Origin: Massospora cicadina
Lineage: Eukaryota > Entomophthoromycota > Entomophthoromycetes > Entomophthorales > Entomophthoraceae
Direction: 5' to 3'
DNA length: 64,000 nt
NCBI GenBank assembly: GCA_022478985.1
Contig: JAKSZP010000017.1
Location: 186,001-250,000 of the forward strand
A model generated the notes under the pieces. That model made no database searches. It saw nothing but the letters and a program-made list of their open reading frames with translations, and was not told the origin of the DNA. Shown here in pieces: positions 21,600 to 34,307 of the stretch (positions are counted from its first letter, which is position 1; each line of letters opens with the position of its first letter). The position numbers and the translations under genes are program-made.

Positions 21600-22672
21600 T
21601 GATACCATTAGAGCAGGTTGAAGGGCTTGAGGATCTTCAAAAACAGATTGACAATGATAATAGATGCCTATTACGGTGAAGATTGCTCTGAACTCCTGAA
21701 AGAGATGAGCAGACCATCCAAAGAAGACTCCAAAATTAGAACATGAAGTAGCAGAATTACAAAACTAAAATGAGCATATCAAGGAATCTTCAAGATGGGC
21801 TACGCTACCGCCACACCAATTGTGGGTAAACTCTCAGACTAATGAAGATAGAGCCACTATTGAAGTAATTGGAAGACTAATTATTTCTAAAAACAAAAAT
21901 GAAATAAAAAGCCACACCTTGAATTATTTTGGAGAGCGTTTATACCAGCACAATTCCATGCTGTACACTATTGGCAAGAATCTGGATGAGTTGAAAGCTC
22001 AACTGCGGGCTGTACCACAACCACAACCTAATTCATCTCAAGCAGCTACCCGGTTAGAGACACCAATCTTGGCTACTCAATTGACTGCCGCGCCAAAGCA
22101 TATAGTGCGCGCCAAACCTATTGAAGAGAACCAAACCTTATGCCCTACTTCAAGAAAATATATACATCTGAAGAGGTAATTATTGAAGGTTTAATAAAGA
22201 TTTGTTTAAACAGAACTTATGGCTCAAGTGATTGCTAGAAGGCTTGCCGCGTATAAGGCTGCATGAGTCACAAGGCTTGAGAGATTATCAGTGCAATATT
22301 AAGCCCTGGATTGACCTGGACTGAAATGAGGAACATTCTCCGGTCAGAGCTTGGAAGTGTAAGAGTCCATTTTTGGAGCAAGAGTTCCTGCTCTGAAGAT
22401 GGTAAAGGACGAGTCAGTTGTAAAAAATGCCACTCATTACTAATTAGAGGCTTAACAACTATGGATTACAGGAACTTTTGATTTAACTATTGTAAAAACT
22501 GTGCTATTGAGTTTTCTTAGATTAGCCTCTCACAATAAAGATGAACAAGACCTTAGCCATTAAGACCACAATGTCATTTTAGGCCATCAAGGAGGCCTTA
22601 CTCAATGTCTAAAGAACTTAAAACTGTAATACAAGGCATAGGAAAACCTCCTTGAAGAATGACAAGGGTGGC
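21600..22672 (+). pseudogene. RT-D gag remnant (first part)
   Basis: Plus-strand fragments after the PBS. Near 21600-21700, LEQVEGLEDLQKQIDNDNR suggests a coiled coil. The frame at 21820-22179 (119 codons) is polar and ends in a Pro/Gln-rich stretch. CKKCHS near 22420 may be part of a lost zinc motif. The region is read by position and weak composition only. Confidence 0.5.
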
Positions 22673-23880
22673 TGTAAAAAATTTACTTATTTGGTTATTT
22701 ATTGGCAAACAACCCTAGTAATCTTTTTACTGCACAGGTTTGGTTTCCTTGTGCACTTCGTCACATTGTCTAGTATAATAGATTAATGTTCAATAATAGT
22801 ATGACAACTATTATCTGTAGTTTAGTATGAATTCTTATATTTTGGCTCAACCCTCATCCAGTATTCCTGATTAAATACTTGCGATGTCGTAAGTGTAGGA
22901 ATTTGTTCCCTTGTTCTGTCCAGCCCAATTTTCCGCTGAGATTCCCTAGTGACAGTCTCTTCAGTACAACACACAGTCAGCAGCAATCCCCAATTGTGTC
23001 TCCTTCTTCTCTAGATCCCCACTCAGATCTTTACTCTTTTCTCTAAGAGTCTTCCAATTATTGCACATAGCAATAATATCCTTGAGAAGAATAGCACAAT
23101 GGAAGCTGATGATAGTTTACTCATTAAACTATAAACCAGATGAATAAGTTAGAACTATATAACTCTGTTCTTGTAATTACTCCTCTTTTTTTATTATAGT
23201 GAATCCTAGGGAATTTATAGTGGTGATTCAGTTGTCTAACCCTCAGTTGACCCCTCTTCAATGAAACGGCAGCCATTGCCATTAAATCACCCATCCTTAT
23301 CTTGGCAGTGATGGTCTTCCCCATCCTGGCTAGGATTCTGTCTTTGTACATCCTTGAGACCTAAACGGAAAGAGCCAGAAAACGTGTCCCTAGCGTTTTC
23401 CCTCAATCCAAGTGACCAACCATATTTGGCTAGTGACCTGCTTAGGTAATGAGACTTATGACCCATTAAGGCAGTTTGCGCACCAACTAATTGATTTTCT
23501 AGTTGCAGGTGGCATCACTTGCCTCGCAACTTGGTATTTATTCCCAATCAGTTGGTGATGAAACCTGACCGATCCCAATTGGTACACCTTTTAGTTAATC
23601 ACTATCAGATACCCCTATTTCGTTGGCAACTCCACCTTATGAGATCTTAAGTATTCATCCAGATTGATCCTCGATGAATACAACCAGGAGAATATCCCAA
23701 AGTCCACTGAATATAGCTACTCTGAAACTCGGGCCTACCAATTCCAATTCACTTTGCCTTAGGGAATTTTCCCCTAGCGATTCCTGATAATCTAGCAGGC
23801 TGGGAATATGATCAAAAATCCCAACAGTGGCTATTTCACTCATGTAAGAACAAGAAGCCTTTAGGTATAATTTAGAAACT
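22673..23880. repeat. Unexplained 1.2-kb interval within RT-D gag
   Basis: Between the gag fragments and a degraded zinc knuckle at 23905-23950 there is a stretch that fits neither. It starts TGTAAAAAATTTAC near 22673, has no frame longer than 75 codons on either strand, and differs in texture from the flanking gag. A solo LTR is a possible explanation. I could not find clear TSDs or a second copy in the window. Confidence 0.35.
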
Positions 23881-23889
23881 GGTTTAATG

Positions 23890-24700
23890 AGATCCTTAAA
23901 AAGAACCTACCTACAACAAGTGCCATAAACCTGACACATTTGGCGCTTTTGTCTGATGAACATTACTAAGATAAAGGATAGATCCTTTACTAAGGATACC
24001 ACCAATGCAGTGAACTAAAGGTGTATATACAAGCCAAAGGGAAAGATGATCAAGAAGATGAAGATGTAGTTAGTTCAGGATACAGCGTGTTAAAGGGAAC
24101 TTAATGCGGTGGATGTTCCTGCTTGACTACAGGTTATTGGAATTAATGGATCTGTATCAAACATTACCCACTTGGCACAGGCCACTCTACCTACTAGGTT
24201 TATTACCTTTAAAGAAGGAGCAAATCATGTGATTTTTACCTTCAAAAAAAAAATTAAATTAGATGCTGAAGATACCACTAAAGACACATCAAGGGAACAA
24301 GCTATGAGTTGTTTAGAATCAGACACTGACATTTTGTTGACTTAGAATCCATTTGGAAAGAGGTTATGAATGTTAAATTGATGATTAAGGGGGATCGCGT
24401 CTTGGCTTTACTGGATACTGGAGCACTTAAAAATTTAATGTTCTTCAAGTTGATGAAGAACAGAAGTTCATGCCAGAGATAACTACTATATCAAGTACTA
24501 AACAATTGTTAGAGGCCATGTACCCCTTAGGAACATAATCAGCGTTACAGTTATGTTTTGGGCACATGGTTCTGACAGCTTCGCCAGTGATTTTGGATAA
24601 CAACCACTGCTACTTCTTAATTGGCACCAAGTTTTTACTTGAGTTTGGTACTAAAATTGACTTCACACCAGTAACGTGAGCATACTCAAATAAAACAGAA
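23890..24700 (+). pseudogene. RT-D zinc knuckle and protease remnant
   Basis: YNKCHKPDTFGAFV at about 23905-23946 is a CCHC knuckle with three of four ligands changed. At 24395-24440, LALLDTGALKNLM holds an intact aspartic protease DTG triad (24414-24422). The distal segment near 24590-24640 reads LDNNHCYFLIGTKFLLEFG. Confidence 0.75.
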
Positions 24701-25179
24701 ACATGTGTTTAAGAATGAAGATGCTAAGTCATTCAAGCAGAGGACATGCTTGGTGGAAAATGATCAGTGAATCTACCCACTTCATTACACCGTTAAGGAA
24801 AAAGGCGTTAAGCAACTATCTGATATGATCAGCGCAGTTCAAGGCATACCACTGAATACTAGTGATGCTATAAAAATCAGAACTGTTGAACAACAACAGA
24901 TATTACTATCAATCAGTGTGAAAACACTCCAAACTCGATACTTGAAGATACACTCTGATGGGATTAGAGAGTAGGAACTAATAGTTCTTCCTGGGTTCTT
25001 TAATAACAAATACACATATGAACTGAATTTCATATTGGTGAACAATTACCTAGACTATCCGCATAGAGAAAGGAAATTCGTCACATGATCTAGGTTAGCA
25101 GAGATGACACTATTGAGTCAGTATAAACTGTTGTAGATTTTGATTAGCTAGGATTTAGGGACGTGGTTAACAAGGAGCA

Positions 25180-25960
25180 TAAGGAATTTGACGAACTACT
25201 GAAAGACTTTAAAGAAATCTTCTGCACTGGACCAAAAGACTATGGATTATGAAAAGGAGAGTTTCATAAGTTGAACACCAGAACTGCCATTCCTTTAAAT
25301 CTAAACTGTACCTACGTCTACAGCTGATGAGGAGGCGATCACCTAGTAGTTAAATCAGCTATATGTACCTTCTTTAATAAGACTTCAAAGAGCCCGTGGG
25401 CTACACCGTTGCTACTGTTATGCAAGAAGGATGTAACACACTATGTGGTTATGAATTACCGCCGGTAAAATGAGGTTAAAAAAGACTTATAACCACTCCC
25501 TCAAACATACAATGCCTTGAAGTTTTTTGGGAAATAAAAATACTTCTGGTGATGTAACAGGCTGGTGAGTACTGCACATGGATTTCTCGCCTGAAGATCA
25601 AGAAAAGTGCGCTCTGATCAGTAGCTAGAGATTTATTGAACTTATGAGGATGCCGTAGGGACTGTGCAACGCCTCTGAAATTTTTAAAAAGAAATGGACT
25701 GAATCTTTGGGGTTCTCAAATAAAGTGTTCTAATCTATCTGGAAGAAATAGCAGTGTTAAGTCGCACTTTAAAAGAGAACTTCCATCACTTATGAGAAGT
25801 GTTTAACTGGCTACAAGAATTAAATGAACTTGAAAGGAAGCAAGTGTACCTTCCCAAAGAGGCAGTTGGCGTTCTTAGGACATGAGATCAGCACCAAATA
25901 AAGCCTCAGTAAAGGAAGGTCAAAGCCATATTGCTATGAACACAGCCTCAAAGTGTGCAT
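25180..25960 (+). pseudogene. RT-D reverse transcriptase remnant
   Basis: SKSPWATPLLLLCKKD near 25385-25435 is the usual RT start. A palm block follows near 25560-25620. The catalytic loop is YLEE at 25736-25747 instead of YLDD, with both Asp codons changed to Glu. Frame breaks are frequent. Confidence 0.75.
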
Positions 25961-26099
25961 AACATCTAGATATTTCTCAGGATGATGGCCTATTATCATC
26001 AGTTTATCCTCTATTATGTGGACTTAGCTGCACCACCACCTACCTGTTAGCCAAGAAAAAATATATTAATAGGGCCTGGAGTAAAAGCAGCCCTTCTAA

Positions 26100-26420
26100 A
26101 ATTTGAACACTATATTTGTAGAGACACAAAATCAGCCCTAACCAGACTTTAACAAGAAATTTGACATGTATACTGATGCTAGTGACATTAGTATTGGAGC
26201 AGTAATTACCCAATTGGCTTGAGAAGAATAGTTTGACTCTTGAGTACTATTCTAAGGTCTTTACAAGAGCTGAAAAGAGTTACTCTGTGATAAAACGTGT
26301 ATGCATAGCGGTGATAAGAACAGTGAAGCACTACAAACCTTACTATCAAAAGTACACTTTATAATCATGACAGATAATGTCTTGCTCCTCTGATTATGCA
26401 GCATTTAGGATCCATACAGA
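26100..26420 (+). pseudogene. RT-D RNase H remnant
   Basis: FDMYTDASDISIGAVITQ at about 26158-26212 is the start of a Ty3 RNase H with its first Asp kept. LEYYSKVFTRAEKSYSV follows near 26240-26290 after a shift. Confidence 0.8.
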
Positions 26421-26689
26421 TGCCTTGACTGATGGGCAGTACAACTCCAAGGGATGATTTTGAGCTCATATTTAGAGCAGACAGCAAGTATTTCAACGCT
26501 AATGGACTCTTTCAATTACCTGTTTTCCACCTCTCAACACATGCAAGAAATGTCCTATATGACCTTATTGGATTAACAGAGGAGAAATGAAAAATTAAAA
26601 ATGATGAAGTGAAGACTGCCCTAAGAAGATTTTCCAAATATATTTGGCATATTGTTAACCTTCATAAGGAGATTCAGGACAAGTATACC

Positions 26690-27352
26690 CATACATCGGA
26701 CCTAGGGAAGAAAAAAATTGTGATGGAAGCTCACAAGCAGGTTGCTCATGGGAATTATAGAAGACATTAGCATGCTTCATAGTTTGATTCTTTGATGTTC
26801 AATGTTTGACAAAGTACATCAAGCCCAGGAATCCGTGTACCATGTGCGAGCTTCAGACCCCTATAGAAGCATTTAAAGTTCCTGTCAATTTTTATAAAAC
26901 CCATTCCACAATGTCTTCATTGACGTGATAGGACAAATTACTACCACCTCAAGTGAATCCAAGTTTAACATTGTGTCTAATGACAATTTCAACTAATGGT
27001 TCAAATCTTCAGTTTAGTCTAACACTGCATGATAAACCACCAGATTCCTGTATAATAAAGTGATAGAGAGGCATGGATTCCTTAAGGTTTTACTATCAGA
27101 CTATGGCAAGAACTTTATCTTTAATGTCATGAAAAAGCTTATGGATCTGGTTTGAGTGAGACAGAAATTCACCAAACCATATACTCCATTCTCCAACAGA
27201 AGTGTAGAAAGCGTGAATGAAACCTTAGTATGAATATTGAGATGTTCTGATATACAAGTCAAATTATGACCAACTCTTGTCATTTATTCTGCAGCACACT
27301 GACTTAGCCATCACCAGATGATTGACGTATCTCTGTACAAGGCCCTGTCTGG
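26690..27352 (+). pseudogene. RT-D integrase (first part)
   Basis: The zinc-binding region reads MEAHKQVAHGNYRRH (26722-26766) and PCTMCELQ (26835-26860). The core reads VFIDVIGQI (26910-26940) with the first Asp, SDYGKNFIF near 27097-27123 with the second, and PYTPFSNRSVESVNETL (27178-27229) with the catalytic Glu. The similarity stops at about 27352, where RT-E begins. Confidence 0.82.
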
Positions 27353-27810
27353 TGGAACAATTATCTTGACTCTCGCCTAAGTCAGAAAGTGGGCTTAAAT
27401 CTGAATTAGTGAAGAGGTCGTAAAACAAAAGGATGAAGAAAATAAAGACTAATTTTATTGTATTAAAAAGCGTCAATAATTATAGGGCATGTGGGGACAT
27501 GGTGACCCAGGAAGCTTCGTGGCCCTGTAGAATCAGGATCTTTTACTGCCTTTTGTATCAATCTCCTAGTGGTTCCCTCTTTGTACTGCGTTTCCCTCAT
27601 GACTGCAGTGGTAGGGGGTGGCACCTCTCGAGATCTGGGAAGTGGGGATGGGATTCCTAAATGTGCTCATCAATTCTTGTATGTGTGATGCTTCCTGATA
27701 GAATCTAGTTTCAGTGTCTTCAGGACATGGTTCCATTTTCTCTGGCTCAAGAGTCTTTTTATTGAGGCTCAATTTGAAAGCAGAGATTTTGGCTTGCTCA
27801 TCATCTCACA
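27353..27810 (-). repeat. RT-E left (3') LTR
   Basis: Matches 33444-33900. Shared blocks include AGGGCATGTGGGGACATGGTG (27485 and 33575 regions) and GATTTTGGCTTGCT near the end. It ends CTCACA next to the polypurine tract. Confidence 0.85.
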
Positions 27811-27829
27811 TCCCAACAACGCCCCCCTC

Positions 27830-28951
27830 AAGATCCTGTTGGAAGGGTGTATAGAGCTGGAGGAACAGGCCATGTATGCAATTCGCCACTGTCCCATGAA
27901 ATCATTCAGCAATAAAGTAACAGATTTCACATTATTAATGGACTTATAAGGTCTAGACTAAAGAATATTGATCTTATTCAGTTGACCTCCGGGTCAATGA
28001 TGGTAAAAGAGAACTAAGCCACCTAATTGAAAAATGGATAAGGAGGGTCAGCTTACATTATATTAGTATGTCTCCTTTCTGGTGGTGGCGAAAATGCTTT
28101 GCTTGGCTAGGGCTTAAAGCCAGACAATTTCATTGGCTTTGGCCTTCATGGTTATATTGTAGTTCTCTTGTGCGGATGCTTTGAGCAAAGGCTGAATGCT
28201 ACTTGGGAGCCTGAGAGCACGTCAATAGACAGCTTCAAAGGGGGATATCTTAATGCCTCAGTGATAGCTTATTCTAAAGTCAAGCAAAGCGCTGGGTAAA
28301 TAATGATTCCAGCAAGCAAGTTTGGAGTAGGCCATCATCCATAAAAAAGACAATGGTTCCATTAGCGCGTTCCAACGTCATATTAATGGATGGGTTATAG
28401 GGGCGGCGAAACTTTGGTTACTGCAAAAAGTGAAGTAAGTTCTTGGACTACCTGTGTGGTAAAATTTAACCCATTGTCCAAAAGTAAAGTTTGTGGGCAT
28501 CTATGCTGAGTGAAAATAGATCGAATTAGGAAGAGAGCTGTGGCTTTTTCAGTGGCTGTGGGGATCTAAATTTGTTTTTGTCCATTTGGTTAGCTACATT
28601 AACGGCTAGGAGGATATATTTCAGGCCTTGCAGCCCAGTGGGAATAGGGCCTATTACACCAACGCTAATGACATTGAAGGTTCCCAGTGGGGTGACTACT
28701 GAGTGTTGATATTGAGGACTGGCCTGGTCCTGGGATTGGAATTTCATACAGGACTCTTGGATGGTTTCCTCCATTTGGTCCCAGTAACATCGTGAATTCA
28801 ACCATTCATGAGTCTTTTTAACTGCCCCATATCCCACAGCATTATGGCCTTCTAGGATAACGTCAGTTTGGGAAGAAGAGCGGACATAAGGGAACCAGTT
28901 TTTTGACCCTCTTGTATAGCAGCCCATTATTGATTTAGTGCCTTGGGTCAT
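27830..28951 (-). pseudogene. RT-E integrase remnant
   Basis: The minus-strand frame at 28526-28951 (141 codons) has the zinc region EGHNAVGYGAVKKTHEWL with both His, then SCMKF where the second Cys is lost. It continues into the core with FNVISVGVIGPIPTGLQG, where the expected Asp is Val. Further along, PYNPSINMTLERANGT at 28374-28420 is the segment with the catalytic Glu. The remaining sequence to the LTR is fragmentary. Confidence 0.83.
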
Positions 28952-29239
28952 CTTTCAGAGCTCAGTTTAGACCTTAGGAGTCTCCAACTCCCAAAGTTCA
29001 GGTCAACCAATCAGATCAAGAATTCAGTCTTCCTCATGGGCCAAATCAGCTAGCACCGGCATCCTAAAAAAATTGGCTTTTTATTTTATTGTGCCCATGC
29101 AATGAACAATGGTTAAATCATAGCTATGTAGTCTCAAGACCCATCTAATTAACCAACCATCTGGGTCCTTCATATGCTGGAGCCACTAGAGCGAGTAATG
29201 CTCAGTGATGATGGTAAAGTAGGTGCCATAGAGATATGG

Positions 29240-29521
29240 TTAAAAATGTTTAATTTCTATCATGACATCCTGGCAATCCCGCTCAGTAATGCTATAGTTC
29301 TGTTCAACCTGACTAAGAGTCTTTATAAAATAAGCTACTGGGTGATCAACCTGATTTTTGTCATTCTGGAATAGGATGGCACCAACGGCGACATCACTCA
29401 CATACATGAACAGCAAGAACGGCTGATCAAAACGTGAGTGGACTAAAATGTGTTTAGTATAAGGAGTGGCCCTCAACGCAAGGAAGGCCTGTTCTTGTTC
29501 TGGCTGCCACTTAAATATCAC
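29240..29521 (-). pseudogene. RT-E RNase H remnant
   Basis: A 93-codon minus-strand frame with YVSDVAVGAILFQNDKNQ, DHPVAYFIKTLSQVEQNYS and ERDCQ. This is a standard Ty3 RNase H, except that the usual TDAS is VSDV. It joins the RT remnant through a tether segment (MIFKWQPEQEQAFLALR). Confidence 0.87.
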
Positions 29522-29587
29522 ATTCTTCTTCAGGAGGTAAAATAGAGACTCAGCTAGGTCAGCAAACTGAGGGATAGACTGACAATA

Positions 29588-30290
29588 TTACCCATCATAC
29601 CAAAAATTTCCTGAATATCTCTTAGACTCTGTGGAGCGCAACATCTTTGTTATGACGCCAACTTTGTATGATATGGGCTGGATGACATCTTTTGAGACCT
29701 TGTGTCCCATAAACTCCATCACCAACTGGAAGAAGGAGTACTTTGAAGGTTCGAGCTTTATCAAAGCCTTCTTAGCCAATTAAAAACTTCCTGAAGATTC
29801 TCAACGTGTCCATCAAAAGTTTGTGAGAAAATAGTGATGTCATTGTGGTAGACTAGGACACACGACAACTTCAAGTCCCTGAGGATCCCATTCATAGCAT
29901 GTTGAAAAGTGGCAGGCGAATTACAGATGCCCTGTGACATCTTCATGGGCCTGAATAGTTCCTTCGTTAGCTATGAGCGCACACTTGGCTCAAATTTTTT
30001 GGGGGCGAACTACACTTGCCAATATCCACTGGCAAGGTCCATTGCGGAAAAGTACTGCTACCTTGCTGAGCAGTTGGAGAGAGTCGTCAATTTGGGGCAG
30101 AGGATAATTGTCCTCCTTGGTGATGGAGTTGAGCCATTGATAATCCATCATCACCTGCTGGCTGCCATCCTTCTTTTGAACCAGCAGGAAGAGAGAGTCC
30201 CAAGGGCTGCATGAAGGCACTAAGAGCCTTGCTTTGAGTAGCTGCTTAAGCTCCACCACCATCTGGTCTTCTTCAACCTTACTCTTTCAG
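29588..30290 (-). pseudogene. RT-E reverse transcriptase remnant
   Basis: Three frames cover most of an RT. 29990-30262 has PWDSLFLLVQKKDGS and MDYQWLNSITKEDNYPLP. 29761-29946 has QGICNSPATFQHAMNGIL and the catalytic loop YHND (29839-29850) in place of YLDD. 29588-29779 has SFFQLVMEFMGHKVS. The changed loop and the frame breaks indicate loss of activity. Confidence 0.87.
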
Positions 30291-30398
30291 TAAGCTCTGG
30301 ACCAAAAAAGGGGAAGCTTCCTCAGTCTCCAAATGATGTAAAACCCCGTTCTTTCTTCCAAGTCATAGGTCAAGGCCAAAATAGATTGTAATACTCCT

Positions 30399-31290
30399 TT
30401 AACAATCCTTGAATTTTGCGACGTTGGTTTTTTTGAGATCCTTTATGATACTGGTGTCAACTAGGGCCATTGATGGGGGCATCTCAAACCTAGAGTCCCT
30501 TAGGCTCTCAAAGCTATGGGCATTGTCAACAGCCTCTACTGGTAGGAGGCATACATAGTCGGTGGGACAGTTTGGGCCTATCACCATGGGTCTGTTGGTA
30601 AGGTTATCCAACCACACGGAGATAGATCCAGCATAAGCTGGATCTAGGATTCCCAGGCAGGTTCGCACCTCCTTGATAGATGGGTTGTCTAGGCCTCAGT
30701 TTTCAGCAGGTATCTGGAGTGGATGTTAACTTAAACCTGGGTATCAGGAATTATCTGGGACTACGGAGGTAAAGTGGTCGCCATAGATAAGTATATTGAC
30801 ATGCCTTCTTGTCCATCAACAGCAGGTGGGGCATCTGGACCTGAAAGGCCCTTACGTGATATTCAGGTAAACTTATTCAGACCTCATTCTCTAGTAGGCA
30901 AGCTCAGGACTTGACATCCATATTAGAGTCATGAGAAGCTTCAAAATTAGATGACCTGATTCCCCATGAGATATAAAAATCCGTCACCATAATGTCCATT
31001 GCTGAGTAGTCCTGAATAAACTGAGTCCTATGAAGAAGGTCATAGCCTGGGTTATCCAGTAAGATGTCAAGGGTATTTACAGAGAGCTTTACGAATTGGG
31101 CATTTAGTTAAGATATAGGTCACTATAGATTAAGTACATTGCGGGCCAGTCATGCCATAATCCATGTAGTTTGGCAAGTCCAGACTGATCTCAATGTGTT
31201 TTATCTACCTGGAATATATAAAGTTTACAGGGGAACCACTGTCAAATATGGCGAGATCTGGGAACTTATGGACAAAAATAGAAACTTTGG
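30399..31290 (-). pseudogene. RT-E protease and linker to RT
   Basis: The DSG active site is preserved in LAIFDSGSPVNFIYS at about 31205-31255. The 30399-30668 frame contains LGILDPAYAGSISVWLDNL, a segment with close relatives in RT-A (near 16940-17155, LPGILDPAYQRP) and RT-I (53329-53568, PRILDPAYRKS). It is therefore a conserved protease-RT linker of this group. Confidence 0.75.
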
Positions 31291-31399
31291 TAATTAGACT
31301 CCCAAACTACTGAGGTAGCGTGAGAAACATGGGAGATTCATTGGAAGAAGAGTAAGCAGCATCAATTTTCTTTATTATCAACGGGTATTAAAACTTCTT

Positions 31400-33440
31400 A
31401 ATTAGATATGATAACCACAGGTTCTTTTGATGTCATGGTTGATTCTTGAGGCGTGGTAGGGTGTCATCATGGGTGCCTCATCCTTCATGCTGACGGCTAT
31501 TTTCCCACCTCCTCAGAAAGTCGTTTCCAGAATGTCTTAGTGCTGTGTCAGAAACCATTGTAGTAGGTAATTGGGCCAAATATCTTCTGGTTTTTGACCG
31601 CATGGACCCAAGGACAGTTGAAGAGCCCCAAAGGGGTAGCCTTGGAGTGCAGGGTCAACACAGGGATCTTGTTACTCGCTTACTTGATTTCTTAAATGCA
31701 GAAGAAATCATTTTAGCCGATAATATGAATTTGAACCTCAGGATAAGATCCCTTGTGGAGATGTCAGCAGTAATGGTGTCGTCCAAGGTAATACTATTGG
31801 TAGTAACAAAGGGATGCGCTTGAGAGTTAAAAGGCTGGCAAATTTTCCCTTGGGCTCTCCCCATTATTCTTTCTCATATGCATGAATGCCTGTTTATGAT
31901 TAGCCAGGCCTTGATTGCTGCCAAATTCTTGTTTTAAGGCCGTATGGACCTGTTCCCAAGTGTAACATTCCTTTAAGTAGGTAGTCATGATCTCCTGAGC
32001 AGTGCTGGTAAGGCAGGAGTTGATATGCTTCACTTTCTGCTGGTCAGTAGCCACTTCCATGGAACATCATAAGCATACAGGAAAAAGGGCGATACTCTTC
32101 TGGAAAAGGGTGAAAATCTTTTTAAAACTAGGTTTAAATTTTGTTACAAGAGGAGTGGAAGGGTTGTTAACGCCAGAAATGGGTTCAGGCCTGGAGATCT
32201 CGGTCTCCGCATAGTTGCAGGGGACCTGATGGTCCAACTGACATCTTGGGCCCTCAAGGTCCTCTTGGATATCATCCCAGTTTCAGTTGTGGGAGGAAAT
32301 TGAATCTTTATGGGCAACCTGCTCCTTTAGGGCTTTGATATCTGCGCCCTTAATAAGAAGCTGGCTCTCAAGGGTGGTCAAACAGGTATTGATCCCTTGA
32401 CAGCTTTGTTTAAGCTGAGAGATGCGGCTATTGGTGAGCTTAATAAAGGCACTAAAGTTATTCATTTCTTCCAATAATGCCTCAATGGAGGCCTGTAGGG
32501 TCCAGGGGGACTCCGTCTTTTCATAGTTTACATCCCTGGGCTACATTGTGTATTTGATTGCAAAAAGGCGGCTTTGGATGCCAAATACTTTTGCCAAGGG
32601 TCGTCAGGGTCTCCAGGGGTAGGAGCCGCAGGGCCAGAGGGACCTCAGGGTCTACAGAAACCTTCATTCCTGGAGGTATAGTCACGAGAGGCCAGCTCCT
32701 GATAGTGTTGTTGTAGGGTCCATACCAGATCTTCAGCTTGGTGGAGGCGCTTGTTCCAAGCAGCCTCAAGTAGATGAATATTCTGACACAACTGGTCTTC
32801 AAGGTGTCTGGAAATCCCTCTATCTAGCACTGCAATTTGGCCTAGAGCCTTATTGATTAATCATTAGTTATTGATCATAGCCTTTCAGTTGTTGTGGACA
32901 AAGGAGGAGGTCGCGTTGTAAAAATCGGTGACATGGGAGTGTAGGGTTTGGGTGAGCCCAGTTATTGGGAGACTTTATGATAATGCAGCCTGTCTAAGTG
33001 GAGGAGGTGAGATATATCATGATGGACAAAGTTCCAAAGGTAGCAATTAGTGCCCAGGGTCAATTCTCCCGCTGGCAGCTGGTCAAAGGTATAAAGGTCC
33101 CGCATACTAGAGGGCACTGGAGAAGCATGTGAGAGGCTGAGCGGGCAGTATGGAGTAAATACCATTGATTAACTGTTTAACAATGTCGTTAAGGTTCTTG
33201 TAAAGATATGAGATAATGATTTTCGCTAACTGAGGACAGGGAGAACTGGAATTTGGAATATAATTTTTAACCCTCAGGATGAATGGGCAGCACATCATAC
33301 TGTGAGGGACTAATCCAAAAGCAACGCTTCTTAATGATCATCAGTTTGATCTTCATGACTACTAGTATTTTCCATTATTTGTGAAGGACTTTTTTCACTT
33401 AGGACAGCTTGGAGCCCCCTTTAGTGAGCACTACTTATCT
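31400..33440 (-). pseudogene. RT-E gag remnant
   Basis: Minus-strand frames of a gag. 32645-32830 and 32283-32474 (MEEMNNFSAFIKLTNSRIS, LTTLESQLLIKGADIKALK) look like coiled coil. 31827-32060 has HINSCLTSTAQEIMTTYL and WEQVHTALKQEFGS, which fit a capsid core. 31655-31864 follows. The reading breaks several times. No intact zinc knuckle was found. Confidence 0.68.
33417..33433 (-). other. RT-E primer-binding site
   Basis: Reads TAGTGCTCACTAAAGGG on the minus strand, a relative of TGGTGCTCACTACAGGG. It lies about 10 bases inside the LTR as I drew it, so either the LTR end or the PBS is slightly shifted. Confidence 0.55.
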
Positions 33441-33443
33441 CAG

Positions 33444-33900
33444 CGTAACAGTTCTCTTGACTTTCTCTGAGATCTGAAAATGGGCTCAAAGCTGAAAATT
33501 AGTGAAGATGTCAAAAAATGAAAAGATGGAAAGGATATAGACAGCTTTATTGTGTTAAAAAGCGGCAATAATATAGGGCATGTGGGGACATGGTGCCTCA
33601 GGGACCTTTGTGACCCCGTAGGATCAGGGCCCCATACTACCTTCTGGATTAATAGCATGGATGGAGCCCTCATTATACTGTCATCTTCATGACCGCGGTA
33701 GTGGGGGCGGCTCCTCTTAAGATTTGGGAAACAGGGACGGGATTTCTGAAGGTCATTCCATCAAATCTCGTGTGCATGATGCTTCCTGATCAAATCTAGA
33801 ATCAGTACCTTCAGGATCAGGTTCCATTCACTCTGGTTTGGGAGTCAATTTCCCAAGATTGATTTGGGAGCAGGGATTTTGGCTTGCTTGTCATCTCATT
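33444..33900 (-). repeat. RT-E right (5') LTR
   Basis: The counterpart of 27353-27810. Its inner side is 10-11 bases from the PBS-like CCCTTTAGTGAGCACTA (33417-33433). Confidence 0.85.
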
Positions 33901-34307
33901 TCCTAGCATACTGTATGACAGAGAAGCATAGTTACCTACCTTGTTGGTACCAGTTATCTACTTGATATCAAGAACCTACCGCATAGGAGTTACAGCAAGA
34001 GTTGGATGAGTTGATTAAGATTCAGCTGATAATATCCAATAACATCAAAGCTACTATGCCCAAGAGATATCACGAGAGGCAGAGATGGACTAGATTACCA
34101 GATTGCTGTTTAGGTGTCAAGGTCCTATTCTACCATGATGAGGAAGCCAGAATGAAATGTTGCAAGCTATCAGACTATCCCTGAAACTATCCAGGATAAG
34201 AGAGGTGCCGTGTAATTTAATAAGAGACGATGACATCAATATAGTTTTCAACAGAGTACACATCTGGAATCTTAGGTCCCTCCCTAAGTCTTGTCTTTGG
34301 GGGGAAG
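33901..34307 (+). pseudogene. RT-D integrase C-terminal side and 3' leader
   Basis: Sequence of RT-D that resumes after RT-E and runs to the polypurine tract. The readable frame at 34002-34184 (MDELIKIQLIISNNIKATM) is compatible with the integrase C-terminal region but carries no decisive motif. Assigned mainly by position. Confidence 0.5.

Larger units (their letters stand above)
27353..33900 (-). mobile_element. RT-E: Ty3/gypsy retrotransposon nested in RT-D
   Basis: LTRs at 27353-27810 and 33444-33900 (about 458 bp each) bracket a minus-strand gag-protease-RT-RNase H-integrase series. Inside the left LTR the minus strand is G-rich (TTGAGGGGGGCGTTGTTGGGA, 27811-27831), the polypurine tract. 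The PBS relative lies inside the right LTR. It interrupts the integrase of RT-D. No exact TSD could be read. Its protease signature FDSGSPVNF is close to those of RT-A and RT-I. Confidence 0.85.
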
